A stretch of 64,000 nt of DNA, from contig NZ_JAFCKT010000006.1 of the NCBI RefSeq assembly GCF_018129985.1, positions 310,001 to 374,000 of the forward strand. The letters run 5' to 3'. This document shows positions 34,640 through 43,717 of the stretch, piece after piece. The notes beneath the pieces were generated by a model. That model saw only the letters and a list, made by a program, of their open reading frames with translations, was not told where the DNA came from and ran no database searches. The stretch is from Bradyrhizobium sp. SZCCT0148 (GTDB lineage Bacteria > Pseudomonadota > Alphaproteobacteria > Rhizobiales > Xanthobacteraceae). The position numbers were made by a program, and so were the translations under genes. Numbering within the stretch: the first letter of the stretch is position 1; each line of letters opens with the position of its first letter.

Positions 34640-37600
34640 GCGGCAACTCCCACGCCTTCAAGGCGGTCTTCGAGCTCTTCGCCTGCCCTGCGCAGGACAT
34701 CGAGCATCTCAGGATCGGGCGACCAGTATTTGCGTTCGTGAGCTTCGATCAGGCGGTTGGCGACCTTTGCGGAGGCGACGGGATTGAGCGAGGCCAGGCG
34801 CTCGCGCATTTCGGGATCGAGCATGAAGGTCTCGGTCAGCTGCCGGTACACCCAGGGCGCGACCTCGCCCGTCGTCGCCGACCAGCCCATGGTGTTGGTG
34901 ACATGCTCTTCGATCTGGCGAACGCCCTCGTAGCCGTGCTTGAGCATGCCCTCGTACCATTTCGGATTGAGCATCCGGGTGCGGGTTTCCAGCGCGACCT
35001 GCTCCGACAGCGTCCGGACCGTGCCCGCGCCCCGGGTCTGATCGCCGATATAGACCGGCGCCGACTGGCCACCTTTGGCCAACCGCACGGCGCGGCTGAT
35101 GCCGCCGAGCGTGTCGAAATAATGATCCACGGTCGTCACGCCGAGCTCGACCGAGTCGAGGTTCTGGTAGGCGAGATCGACGGTGGCGAGCGCGTTCTTC
35201 AACAGTGCCGTCTGCTGTACAGGCTGACCCTTGAGGCCATAGGCAAAGCTCTTGCGGCGGGTGTAGGTCTCGGCGAGTTCGTCCTCGTCCTCCCAACGAC
35301 CATTTTCGACCAGATGGTTGACGTTCGAACCGTAGGCGCCGTCGGCGTTGCCGAATACGCGCAGGGACGCGGTCTCGAGATCGCAATGATTTGCGGCCTG
35401 GTAGGCGAGAGCGTGCTTGCGAACGAAATTCTGCTCGACCGGCTCGTCGGCGGACGCGGCCAGGAAGCAGGCTTCGGCCAGCAGCTTGATCTGCAACGGC
35501 AGCAGGTCGCGGAAGATGCCGGACATGGTGATGATGACGTCGATCCGCGGCCGGTTGAGCTGATCGAGCGGGATCAGCTCAGCACCGGTCAGGCGACCGT
35601 AGCCGTCGAAGCGCGGCTTTGCGCCGAGCAAGGCCAGCGCCTGCCCGATCGGCGCGCCCTCGTTCTTGAGGTTGTCGGTGCCCCACAGCACGATCGCGAC
35701 CGATTCCGGAATCCCGTGTCCTTCGCCGGCATGCTTTTCGATCAGACGCTGTGCCTGGTGAGCTCCGTCCTGCACCGCAAAGGCGCTGGGAATACGGAAC
35801 GGATCGAAGCCATGGAGATTGCGCCCGGTCGGCAGGATGGCCGGCGTGCGCAGAAGATCGCCGCCCGGCGCGGGACGAACGAACCTGCCGTCCAGGGCAC
35901 GAAGGATTGCAGGCAGTTCATGATCCTGCTCGAGGATGCGATCGATGCCGGCCAATTCCATGTAGAGGGTAAGCGCGGCATCATCCCTCGCGGCCAGTGT
36001 TTCGGGCGCCCCGCCCCTCACCAGCGCTTCGAGGATCGATTTGTCGGGACGCGCGCCGTGCGAGGCATCCGCCACCGCCTGCAGCATTTCGACCCGCTGT
36101 TCGACCGACGGCGTTTCACCGACGACATGCAAGCCATGCGGGATCAGGGTGTATTCGAGCTCCAGCACGGCTTCCGACAATTTGCCGACCGCGGTGGCCG
36201 GATCCATCCAGGCGGGGGCCGTTTCGGTCAGTTCCAGCGCACTGGCCTGGGCCTGAATCAACGTCGCGAGATCGCCGCGCTCCGCATCGTCATCCGGAGC
36301 AAGGGCACGCCAACGCCCGATCGAGCCCTTCAGCTCGACCAGACCCTTGTAGAGCCCGGCATGGGCGACCGGCGGCGTCAGATAGCTGATCAGCGTCGCG
36401 GCCGAACGGCGCTTCGCGATCGTGCCTTCGGACGGGTTATTGGAGGCATAGAGATAGAGGTTCGGCAGGTCGCCGATCATGCGGTCCGGCCAGCAAGCGC
36501 CAGAAAGCCCCGCCTGTTTACCGGGCATGAATTCTAGCGCGCCGTGGGTTCCGAAATGCAGGACAGCGCCAGCGCCAAAATCCTCGCGCAGCCAGCGATA
36601 GAATGCCGAGAAGGCATGCGTCGGCGCAAAGCCCTTCTCGAACAACAGCCGCATCGGATCGCCTTCATATCCGAACGCGGGCTGGATCCCGACGAAGACG
36701 TTGCCGAAGCGCTCGCCGAGCACGAAGATCGAGCTGCCATCGCTCTGTTGCTTGCCCGGCGCCGGCCCCCATTGCGCCTCGATCTGCCGCAACCATGCTT
36801 CGCGACGAACATGATCGCCGGCCGGAATTCTGGCGTGGACGTTGGCATCGGCGCCGAAGCGAGTGGCGTTGCCGACCACGATGCGCTCCCGCAACGCGTC
36901 GACACTTTCGGGCACCTCGACCTGATAGCCCTCGCGCTGCATGGCGGAGAGTGTCCGATGCAGGGATTCGAACACCGACAGAAACGCCGCGGTACCGGTG
37001 TTGCCGGCATTCGGCGGGAAATTGAACAGGACGATCGCGACCTTGCGATCCCGCCGTTCCGAGCGGCGCGTCGCGACCAGGCGGGCCGTGCGCGCCGCCA
37101 GCATGTCGGCGCGTTCGCTGCACACATGCATTTCGCCTCCGGTCTCGGCCGGTACGAAAACACAGGCACGCTCGCAGCCGGTGCAGGGAACGCCAGCCCC
37201 GTCGGAGCGGCCGCCATAGACCATCGGTCCCGCCGCACCGTCCAGCTCGGGGATCGCCACCATGATGGTGCTCTCGACCGGCATCAGACCGCGATCCGAA
37301 GCTCCCCATTGTTCCAGCGTCTGAAATTCGACGGGATGCGCCGACAGATAGGGGACGTCGAGTTGAGCCAAAATGTCCTGGGCCGCCCGGGAGTCGTTGT
37401 AGGCGGGACCACCGACCAGCGAGAAGCCGGTGAGCGAGACCACCGCGTCGACAACGCTGCTTCCGTCTTTCATGAAGAAGCGTTCGATCGCCGGGCGCTG
37501 ATCCAGCCCGCTGGCGAAGGCTGGGATCACGCGCAACCCCTTTGCCTCGAATGCAGCGATGACGCCGTCATAGTGACCGGCATTTCCGGCGAGCAGATAG

Positions 37601-38364
37601 GAGCGCAACAACAGGAGCCCAACGGTGCCGCGCTCGCCGGCCAGGACGGGCAGTCGATCTGCGCTATCGGCGATGCGACCCTTGAGGCGCGGATGATAGA
37701 CACCGATGTCGGCATAGTCGACCGGCGCCTCGGCCTTGACGATGCCACGCAGGCCGCGACGCGGACCATCCGCGTAACGGTCGACCAGCAGGCGGATCAT
37801 GTTGGCGATGTTCTGCTCGGAACCGGCCAGCCAGTATTGCAAAGTGAGGAAATAGGCGCGCATATCCTGCGCGGTGCCGGGGATGAAGCGCAGCAGCTTG
37901 GGCAGCTGCCGCAGCATCTTCATCTCGCCCTTGCCGCCGGGGCTACCTTTGCGATTGCCGCGCAGCTTTTTCAGCCATGCGATGGCGCCGAGCGCCTCGC
38001 CGCTCATGTCGAACCTGCCGACGCGCGTGAGTTTGACGATCTCGGCCGCCGACATGCAGCAAATCATCGCGTCGCAATCATTGCGCCGGGCAACGAGTGC
38101 CGGCATCACGAGGCGAACATGGTCGTCGAGAAACAGCATGGTGGCGATCACGATGTCGCCGCGGGCGATGTCGGCCTTGCAACGATCGAGCGCTGCATCG
38201 TCGGTACCCCATTCGTCTGCGGAATGGACCGCGAGCGTCAGCCCGGGGAAATGCCCCCTCAACACCCTCTCGGCCCGAGCGGCCGCGCCGGACAGATGAC
38301 TGTCCATGGTCACGACGACGACCTTCAGAGCCGTCGCGTCAGCGGGCGTAATGCGCTTTGGCAT
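34636..38364 (-). CDS. bchH: Magnesium chelatase large subunit
   Basis: 1,242 residues. Binds protoporphyrin IX and inserts Mg2+ with BchI and BchD, neither of which is in the window. Start chosen at ATG 38364 (MPKRITPADATALKVVVVTM); an in-frame TTG five codons upstream (38379) has no advantage. Seen: MDSHLSGAAARAERVL (about 21-36), HFGTHGALEFMPGKQAG (middle region) and the typical C-terminal LNPVASAKVANRLIEAH. The start lies inside the last 26 bases of bchB. The long plus-strand frames opposite this gene are shadows. Confidence 0.97.
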   Translation of the reverse strand: MPKRITPADATALKVVVVTMDSHLSGAAARAERVLRGHFPGLTLAVHSADEWGTDDAALDRCKADIARGDIVIATMLFLDDHVRLVMPALVARRNDCDAMICCMSAAEIVKLTRVGRFDMSGEALGAIAWLKKLRGNRKGSPGGKGEMKMLRQLPKLLRFIPGTAQDMRAYFLTLQYWLAGSEQNIANMIRLLVDRYADGPRRGLRGIVKAEAPVDYADIGVYHPRLKGRIADSADRLPVLAGERGTVGLLLLRSYLLAGNAGHYDGVIAAFEAKGLRVIPAFASGLDQRPAIERFFMKDGSSVVDAVVSLTGFSLVGGPAYNDSRAAQDILAQLDVPYLSAHPVEFQTLEQWGASDRGLMPVESTIMVAIPELDGAAGPMVYGGRSDGAGVPCTGCERACVFVPAETGGEMHVCSERADMLAARTARLVATRRSERRDRKVAIVLFNFPPNAGNTGTAAFLSVFESLHRTLSAMQREGYQVEVPESVDALRERIVVGNATRFGADANVHARIPAGDHVRREAWLRQIEAQWGPAPGKQQSDGSSIFVLGERFGNVFVGIQPAFGYEGDPMRLLFEKGFAPTHAFSAFYRWLREDFGAGAVLHFGTHGALEFMPGKQAGLSGACWPDRMIGDLPNLYLYASNNPSEGTIAKRRSAATLISYLTPPVAHAGLYKGLVELKGSIGRWRALAPDDDAERGDLATLIQAQASALELTETAPAWMDPATAVGKLSEAVLELEYTLIPHGLHVVGETPSVEQRVEMLQAVADASHGARPDKSILEALVRGGAPETLAARDDAALTLYMELAGIDRILEQDHELPAILRALDGRFVRPAPGGDLLRTPAILPTGRNLHGFDPFRIPSAFAVQDGAHQAQRLIEKHAGEGHGIPESVAIVLWGTDNLKNEGAPIGQALALLGAKPRFDGYGRLTGAELIPLDQLNRPRIDVIITMSGIFRDLLPLQIKLLAEACFLAASADEPVEQNFVRKHALAYQAANHCDLETASLRVFGNADGAYGSNVNHLVENGRWEDEDELAETYTRRKSFAYGLKGQPVQQTALLKNALATVDLAYQNLDSVELGVTTVDHYFDTLGGISRAVRLAKGGQSAPVYIGDQTRGAGTVRTLSEQVALETRTRMLNPKWYEGMLKHGYEGVRQIEEHVTNTMGWSATTGEVAPWVYRQLTETFMLDPEMRERLASLNPVASAKVANRLIEAHERKYWSPDPEMLDVLRRAGEELEDRLEGVGVAA

Positions 38365-39913
38365 CGTAGAGTGTCTCAATGGTTATGGTGGCAACGCCAT
38401 TTTCATTGGCGAAACGTTCGGTGTTCCGGCGCGCCTTGCCGCGAACGAAGAATGGAATCTTGTAAAGCTCTTTCTCGGCATCGGCCGCCCAGGTCACGCC
38501 GGCCAGTGTTGCCGCCGGAACCAGCTCGACCGGCCGAACCGGCTTTGCGGCATCGGCCGCCTGATGGCCCGCGCCAAGATGCGACGGCACAGCACCGTCC
38601 ATGAACTCAAAATCATCCTTGAACATCGCCAGCAGATGCTCTTCGAGGCCCATCATCAGCGGATGCACCCAGGTATCGAAGATGACGTTGGCGCCCTCGA
38701 ACCCCATCTGCGGTGCATAGCGTGCCGGAAAGTCCTGCACATGCACCGGCGCCGAGATCACGGCGCAGGGAACGCCAAGGCGCTTGGCGATATGCCGCTC
38801 CATCTGCGTCCCCAGCACCAGCTCGGGCTGCAGCTCCGCGACCTTCGCCTCGACCTCCAGATAGTCGTCGGTGATCAGTGGCTCGACGTCATAGCGCTTT
38901 GCCGCGTCGCGGATTTCGCGGCCGAACTCGCGGCTGTAGGTGCCGAGACCGACGACCTTGAAGCCGAGTTCGTCGGATGCAATGCGTGCGGCGGCAACGG
39001 CATGGGTGGCGTCGCCAAAGATAAAGACACGCTTGCCGGTCAGATAGGTCGAGTCGACCGAACGCGAGTACCACGGCAGCCGGGTAGAGGCCGAAGCCAG
39101 CGTCGCCGACGCATCGACACCGGCGAGCTTCGCGACCTCTGCGACGAATTCGCGGGTGGCCGAGACGCCGATCGGAACGGTTTTGGTGAAGGGCTGACCG
39201 AAAGTCCGTTGCAGCCATGAGGCGGCCTGGCCTGCGATTTCGGGATAGAGCACCACATTGAAGTCGGCCTCGCCTAGTCTTGCGATATCGGCCGGGTTCG
39301 CGCCCATCGGAGCGGTGACATTCACGTCGACGCCGAGCTTTGTCAGCAGCGATGTGATCTCGACAATATCGTCGCGATGCCGGAAGCCGAGCGCGGTCGG
39401 GCCAAGCAGATTGCAGCGGGCACGCACGCCGGCTGCGCGCTCAGGGCGCGATGCTCCCGGCGCCGGCGCCGAGGGCCCTGCGAGCGCGCGCACCAGTTGA
39501 TAGAATGTTTCGGCCGCGCCCCAATTTTCCTTGCGCTGATAGGCCGGCAGATCGACGGCCACGACAGGGATCGGGAGATCGAGCGCACGCGCGAGACCAC
39601 CGGGGTCGTCCTGGATGAGCGACCCGGTACAGGACGCGCCGACCAGCATCGCCTGCGGCTGGAAGCGATCAAAGGCATTCTGCGCTGCCGCCTTGAAGAG
39701 TTCGGCGGTATCGCCGCCGAGATCTCGCGCGGAGAACGTGGTGTAGGTCACGGGCGGTCGCCGGTCGCGACGTTCGATCATCGTGAACAGCAGATCCGCA
39801 TAGGTATCCCCCTGCGGAGCATGGAGGACGTAATGCAGGCCTTCCATCCCGGTGGCGACGCGCATTGCGCCGACATGGGGAGGTCCTTCATATGTCCACA
39901 CGGTGAGCTGCAT
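38339..39913 (-). CDS. bchB: Dark-operative protochlorophyllide reductase subunit B
   Basis: 524 residues from ATG 39913 (MQLTVWTYEGPPHVGAMRVA); the long upstream extension of the frame overlaps bchN and is rejected. NifK-like catalytic partner of BchN that reduces the D-ring double bond without light. Seen: ASCTGSLIQDDPGG (about 94-107), HPLMMGLEEHLLAMF (about 400-415) and a C-terminal domain EKELYKIPFFVRGKARRNTE. Two bases after bchN; overlaps bchH by 26 bases. Confidence 0.96.
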   Translation of the reverse strand: MQLTVWTYEGPPHVGAMRVATGMEGLHYVLHAPQGDTYADLLFTMIERRDRRPPVTYTTFSARDLGGDTAELFKAAAQNAFDRFQPQAMLVGASCTGSLIQDDPGGLARALDLPIPVVAVDLPAYQRKENWGAAETFYQLVRALAGPSAPAPGASRPERAAGVRARCNLLGPTALGFRHRDDIVEITSLLTKLGVDVNVTAPMGANPADIARLGEADFNVVLYPEIAGQAASWLQRTFGQPFTKTVPIGVSATREFVAEVAKLAGVDASATLASASTRLPWYSRSVDSTYLTGKRVFIFGDATHAVAAARIASDELGFKVVGLGTYSREFGREIRDAAKRYDVEPLITDDYLEVEAKVAELQPELVLGTQMERHIAKRLGVPCAVISAPVHVQDFPARYAPQMGFEGANVIFDTWVHPLMMGLEEHLLAMFKDDFEFMDGAVPSHLGAGHQAADAAKPVRPVELVPAATLAGVTWAADAEKELYKIPFFVRGKARRNTERFANENGVATITIETLYDAKAHYAR

Positions 39914-39915
39914 GA

Positions 39916-41199
39916 TCAGGCCACCAGTTTGGCGCGGCGCACCAGGGGGCGCGCAAACAGTTCGGCCAGATCGGCCGCCTGCTCGTAGCCCTGGATCGGC
40001 GTGAACACGAGTTCGATCGACCATTTCGTGGTCATGCCCTCGGCCTCCAGCGGATTGGCAAGTCCAAGCCCGCACACCACTAGATCGGGGCGCGCCATGC
40101 GGCAGCGATCTAGCTGCAGATCGACGTCCTGCCCTTCCGACAGCACGACATCATCCGGCAGCAGCCTGAGCTCTTCGGCGAGATGCTCGCGGTGCAGATA
40201 GGGCGTACCAACTTCGACCAGCCGCATCGACAATTCGCGCGACAGGAACCTCGCCAGGGGAATCTCGAGCTGCGAATCCGGGAACAGGAAGATGCTGCGG
40301 CCGTCGAGCTGATCGCGATAACGAACGAGCGCCCGCTCCGCCCTGATCCGATGGGGTTGCGTCACCGTCTCGAACAGCGCGGGCGCGACACCGAACGCAT
40401 CGGCCGCCGCACGCAGCCAAGCCGTCGTGCCCTCGACGCCCAGCGGGAACGGCGCGACCAGCCGCACGGCGCCGCGATCTTCAAGCGCGCGCGCCGTTTC
40501 AGCGAGGAAGGGTTGGGCCAGGAGAAATCGGGTGTTTGGTCCGATCGCTGGAAGCGCGCTCGCCTTGCGCGGCGGCAGGAATTGCACGCGCCCAATGCCC
40601 AGCGCGTCGAACAGCCGGATGAACTGGTCCTCGATCACGTCGGCCAGCGAGCCGACGATAAGTAATTGGTCCTCGCTCGTCCGGGTCGGGGGGGCCGCGG
40701 GGACGAGCGAGGCGAGACAGGCATCCTCGCCTTGCGTGAATGTTGTCTCGATTCCACTGCCCGAATAATTGAGAATGCGAACTGCGGGCGAAAATGTCTG
40801 CGACAGCCGCAATGCGGCCCGCGACAGATCGAGCTTGATGACCTCGGACGGACAGGAGCCCACCAGGAACAGCAGCCGGATCTCTGGCCGCCGCGCGATC
40901 AGCTGAGCGACGATGCGGTCCAGCTCGTCGTTGGCGTCGGTGAGCCCGGCGAGATCCTTCTCCTCCATGATCGCGGTGGCAAATCGCGGCTCGGCGAAGA
41001 TCATGACGCCAGCGGCGGACTGAATCAGATGCGCGCAGGTGCGCGAGCCCACCACCAGGAAGAACGCATCCTGGATCTTCCGGTGCAGCCAGACGATTCC
41101 GGTCAGCCCGCAGAAAACCTCGCGTTGGCCGCTCTCACGAAGCACCGGCTTGGGCGCGCCATCGACGGAGACAATACATCCCTGCACATGCACGTTCAT
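39916..41199 (-). CDS. bchN: Dark-operative protochlorophyllide reductase subunit N
   Basis: 427 residues. NifD-like subunit; three cysteine ligands of the NB cluster are visible as C30 (REVFCGLTG), C55 (SRTCAHL) and C116 (VGSCPSEVI). The fourth ligand is an aspartate in BchB in known structures. Its ATG overlaps the bchF stop as ATGA. Confidence 0.96.
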   Translation of the reverse strand: MNVHVQGCIVSVDGAPKPVLRESGQREVFCGLTGIVWLHRKIQDAFFLVVGSRTCAHLIQSAAGVMIFAEPRFATAIMEEKDLAGLTDANDELDRIVAQLIARRPEIRLLFLVGSCPSEVIKLDLSRAALRLSQTFSPAVRILNYSGSGIETTFTQGEDACLASLVPAAPPTRTSEDQLLIVGSLADVIEDQFIRLFDALGIGRVQFLPPRKASALPAIGPNTRFLLAQPFLAETARALEDRGAVRLVAPFPLGVEGTTAWLRAAADAFGVAPALFETVTQPHRIRAERALVRYRDQLDGRSIFLFPDSQLEIPLARFLSRELSMRLVEVGTPYLHREHLAEELRLLPDDVVLSEGQDVDLQLDRCRMARPDLVVCGLGLANPLEAEGMTTKWSIELVFTPIQGYEQAADLAELFARPLVRRAKLVA

Positions 41200-41900
41200 G
41201 CGCGGCTCCCTCGAATAACGGGAGTTGCAGAAAGCGCCAGTCGCTCGTCGCGGCGCGCGGCGCGCAGCTTGAGGACAAACTGCGTGGCGTTGACGAAGTA
41301 GGACGCATAGGCTGCCAGCGCGAGCAGCATTTGCTGGCGCGGATCACCGAGCCCTGCGAACAGCGCGACCAGATAGGCGGTGTGCAGTGCCAGCACGAGG
41401 AAGCTGAAGACGTCTTCCCAGAAGAACGCCGGCGCAAACAGGTAGCAACCGAAGACTTCGCGTTCCCAAATCGAGCCGGTGACCATGATCGCGTAGAGCA
41501 CGAGCGTCTTGACGACGATCGACGCCGTGGCAGCGGCAAAGCCTTCTCCGGTGAAGAGATAACGAAGCACCAGCGCCAGGCTGATCAGGAAAACCGCAAA
41601 CTGGACTGGCGCGAGGATACCTTGCACCAGGGTCCACCTTGTTGCATCGCGGCGAATACGCTGCTCGGGCGTGTACAGAGGCTTAAGTGGTTGCGTCGGC
41701 GAGCTTGCTTGCGATCCGGCATTGCCAATCTGCGTTATTTCGTTCGCAGGCGCAGCGACGGATTTGTCGGTCAAACTGTAAAGACTATTTGACAGTCCAT
41801 CTGCACGGTGATGCGATATCGACTGGGAAAATCGAGCAGCTGCCGGCGAAGGGTTGCCGTACTTGGAAAATGGGCCGTGTTTAGCTGATCGAAACTGCAC
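41196..41900 (-). CDS. bchF: 3-vinyl (bacterio)chlorophyllide hydratase, start uncertain
   Basis: Hydrates the C3 vinyl group on the way to bacteriochlorophyll a. The recognisable family region begins at LYTPEQRIRRDATRWTLVQG (about 41665) and contains about four membrane segments; VFGCYLFAPAFFWEDVFSFL is typical. I chose GTG 41900 because AGGGAG lies 7 bases before it. Other in-frame choices are a TTG at 41963 and a TTG at 41774, the latter giving an LTDKSV start and 192 residues, closer to the usual length. A perfect PpsR box (41777-41794) would lie inside the coding region if either upstream start is right. Confidence 0.85.
   Translation of the reverse strand: MQFRSAKHGPFSKYGNPSPAAARFSQSISHHRADGLSNSLYSLTDKSVAAPANEITQIGNAGSQASSPTQPLKPLYTPEQRIRRDATRWTLVQGILAPVQFAVFLISLALVLRYLFTGEGFAAATASIVVKTLVLYAIMVTGSIWEREVFGCYLFAPAFFWEDVFSFLVLALHTAYLVALFAGLGDPRQQMLLALAAYASYFVNATQFVLKLRAARRDERLALSATPVIRGSRA
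41777..41794. promoter_or_regulatory. PpsR box, perfect TGT-N12-ACA, near bchF
   Basis: tgtaaagactatttgaca matches TGT-N12-ACA exactly, the known PpsR/CrtJ operator. It lies at the 5' end of bchF, only 2 bases upstream of the TTG 41774 start candidate and within the longer reading frame. Confidence 0.6.
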
Positions 41901-41957
41901 CGCGCCACTCCCTATGTGCGGGCTTGATGGAAGAAGGCTAAACCTCACTTCATGGAC

Positions 41958-41991
41958 TGTCAACTAAACCATACGTAAATTCAACTTGACG
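41958..41991. promoter_or_regulatory. Two overlapping near-match PpsR boxes between bchF and ppaA
   Basis: tgtcaactaaaccatacg (41958-41975) is TGT-N12-ACG, one base from consensus, and cgtaaattcaacttgacg (41974-41991) is CGT-N12-ACG, two off. They sit in the divergent promoter region, 58 bp upstream of the bchF GTG and about 40 bp upstream of ppaA. The TGTCAA...ACG form also occurs at 61839-61856 next to a perfect box. Confidence 0.4.
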
Positions 41992-42031
41992 GTTTTTGGA
42001 CTCGGGGACTTAATGTTGGGGGGAGTGAAAA

Positions 42032-42925
42032 ATGACCGATGTGAACGAGCAATCTTTCTCACCCGGTAGTGCCACCGACACCGCTACGGCGCCTCGTGCC
42101 AAATCGCTACGACAGAGAATTCCGACGCCGATCTGGCGCTTTCGGCCGACGCTGCAGCCGGTCGCGGTGGTCCGGACTATCAAGACCCAGATCATTCCCA
42201 AGATCGTGCTAGCGTTGCGCAGTGCACCGACAGGAAGGCCTGCGGAGAACGCCGAACCAAGCACGCCGACCGAAGTGGAGATGTTCGCCGCATTGGCGCT
42301 TGGCGCAGATGACGGCGCAGCATTCGCCTATGTCGTGGATCTCCAGGCGAAGGGCGCCTCGGTCGAATCGATCTTTCTGGATCTGCTGGCGCCCGCAGCG
42401 CGACAGCTCGGCGCGCAGTGGGAATCGGACGCGACGGATTTTGCCAGCGTGACGCTCGGCGTCGGGCGATTGCAGTTCATCATGCACCGCCTGGGCGACA
42501 GCTTCGTCCAGGAGGCGAACGACGGCCACAGCGGCGAATCGGCGCTGCTGACGATCATTCCGGGTGACCAGCACAGTTTCGGGCTATCCATGGTGGCCGA
42601 ATTCTTCCGCCGCGCCGGCTGGAACCTCTGCACCGGACCGTTTTCGTCACACCAGGAGCTGACATCCCTGGTGCATAACCACTGGTTCGATATCGTCGGC
42701 TTCTCCGTCAGCAGCGACCGGCGGCTCGACGAACTGAAGAAGGACATCCACGACATCAGGCGCGACTCGCGCAACCGGCAGGTCGGCATCATTCTGGGCG
42801 GCCCGATGATAATCGCTCAGCCCGACCTTGTGGCGTCGATGGGAGCCGATATGATGTCGGCAGATGCGATCAGCGCACCGCAACAGGCGCACGGTCTGAT
42901 CGAGCAGATGAAGGGGCGGAAGTGA
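42032..42925 (+). CDS. ppaA: PpaA/AerR-type cobalamin-binding antirepressor
   Basis: 297 residues, ATG preceded by a strong GGGGGAG site. The family modulates PpsR/CrtJ repression in response to light or redox through bound B12. Seen: helical four-helix region with LGAQWESDATDFASVTLG (about 126-143), then a Rossmann-like B12-binding domain with the cobalt-ligand motif DxHxxG as DQHSFG (179-184), FSVSSDRRLDEL and IILGGPMI. Divergent from bchF, followed directly by heme oxygenase. The intact DxHxxG predicts that it binds cobalamin. Confidence 0.9.
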   Translation: MTDVNEQSFSPGSATDTATAPRAKSLRQRIPTPIWRFRPTLQPVAVVRTIKTQIIPKIVLALRSAPTGRPAENAEPSTPTEVEMFAALALGADDGAAFAYVVDLQAKGASVESIFLDLLAPAARQLGAQWESDATDFASVTLGVGRLQFIMHRLGDSFVQEANDGHSGESALLTIIPGDQHSFGLSMVAEFFRRAGWNLCTGPFSSHQELTSLVHNHWFDIVGFSVSSDRRLDELKKDIHDIRRDSRNRQVGIILGGPMIIAQPDLVASMGADMMSADAISAPQQAHGLIEQMKGRK

Positions 42926-42985
42926 CCGGCCTCGGCGCACAGGGACGGCGCAGATTGACGCGAGGAAGATTACCCTCCAACGCGA

Positions 42986-42990
42986 TTGTG
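42986..42990 (+). promoter_or_regulatory. Shine-Dalgarno GGAGG deciding the hmuO start
   Basis: The stretch tggaggcgacggga precedes ATG 43003 and contains GGAGG about 8 bases before the start; exact edges may be off by a few bases. It supports the ATG over the upstream GTG at 42922, which itself overlaps the ppaA stop. Confidence 0.5.
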
Positions 42991-43002
42991 GAGGCGACGG
43001 GA

Positions 43003-43695
43003 ATGGCGTCTGCGACGGCGGAAAATCCCTCCCCGCCCAGCGTCGTGACGGCGCTTTATCTCCGCACCAAGGCGCTGCATGCGGAAGCCGAACGGACCGG
43101 CATCATTCGCAGTCTGCTACGGGGTGAAGCGAGCCGCGCAGGCTATATCCTGTTGCTGCGCAATCTGCTCCCCGCCTACCGGGCAATGGAGCATGGCCTC
43201 GAACGCCATACCGGTTCACCCGGCATCGAGCTGCTCTCACCTTACCGGCTCGCGCGCGCACACGCGATCGAATCCGATCTTGCTGCCCTGTGCGGCGAGC
43301 GATGGATTGAGGACGTCCCGCTGCTTGCCGCCGGTGAGATCTACGCCAAGCGGGTTGCACATGCGGCCGATGGCGACGGCATGCGACTGATCGCACATGC
43401 CTACACCCGCTATCTCGGGGACCTCAGCGGGGGGCAGATCCTGCAGCGCTTGCTGGCGCGCACACTCAAACTTCGGGCTCCGGAGCTGACTTTCTACGAT
43501 TTTCCGCACGTCTCGGATCTGGAGGTGGTGAAGGCGAGCTACCGCAGGGCGCTCGACGAGGCCGGCGCCACCGCGCCCGATCCGCAGGTCGTGGTGGAAG
43601 AAGGCGCAATTGCCTTTTCGATGAATATCGACCTTTCCTGTGCCGTCGAGGCCGCAACGCCCCATGAGCCTGCCGCGGTCGCTGCCGTGGGCTAG
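43003..43695 (+). CDS. hmuO: Heme oxygenase (biliverdin supply for bacteriophytochrome)
   Basis: 230 residues from ATG 43003 (MASATAENPSPP), chosen for its GGAGG site; a GTG at 42922 overlapping the ppaA stop as GTGA would add 27 residues and has AAGGGG before it. Opens heme to biliverdin IX-alpha, iron and CO using oxygen. Seen: LHAEAERTGIIRSLLRGEAS near the N-terminus with the proximal-histidine region (LHAEAE), and YLGDLSGGQILQRL, the family's distal-helix signature. Convergent with and 22 bases from the bphP gene, which needs biliverdin as chromophore. Confidence 0.93.
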   Translation: MASATAENPSPPSVVTALYLRTKALHAEAERTGIIRSLLRGEASRAGYILLLRNLLPAYRAMEHGLERHTGSPGIELLSPYRLARAHAIESDLAALCGERWIEDVPLLAAGEIYAKRVAHAADGDGMRLIAHAYTRYLGDLSGGQILQRLLARTLKLRAPELTFYDFPHVSDLEVVKASYRRALDEAGATAPDPQVVVEEGAIAFSMNIDLSCAVEAATPHEPAAVAAVG

Positions 43696-43717
43696 GTCGC
43701 CCGGCACGCGCGGCGAT

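Noticed and set aside
34618..38604. Plus-strand frames of 639 and 686 codons
   Set aside because: They lie opposite bchH, whose minus-strand translation is clearly magnesium chelatase; the plus frames are low-complexity shadows.
38339..40075. Longer bchB start at 40075 and similar long upstream extensions of bchZ, bchP, puhC, tspO and crtF
   Set aside because: The extensions overlap upstream genes in another frame and read as Arg/Pro-rich shadow sequence; family N-termini begin at the internal ATGs chosen.
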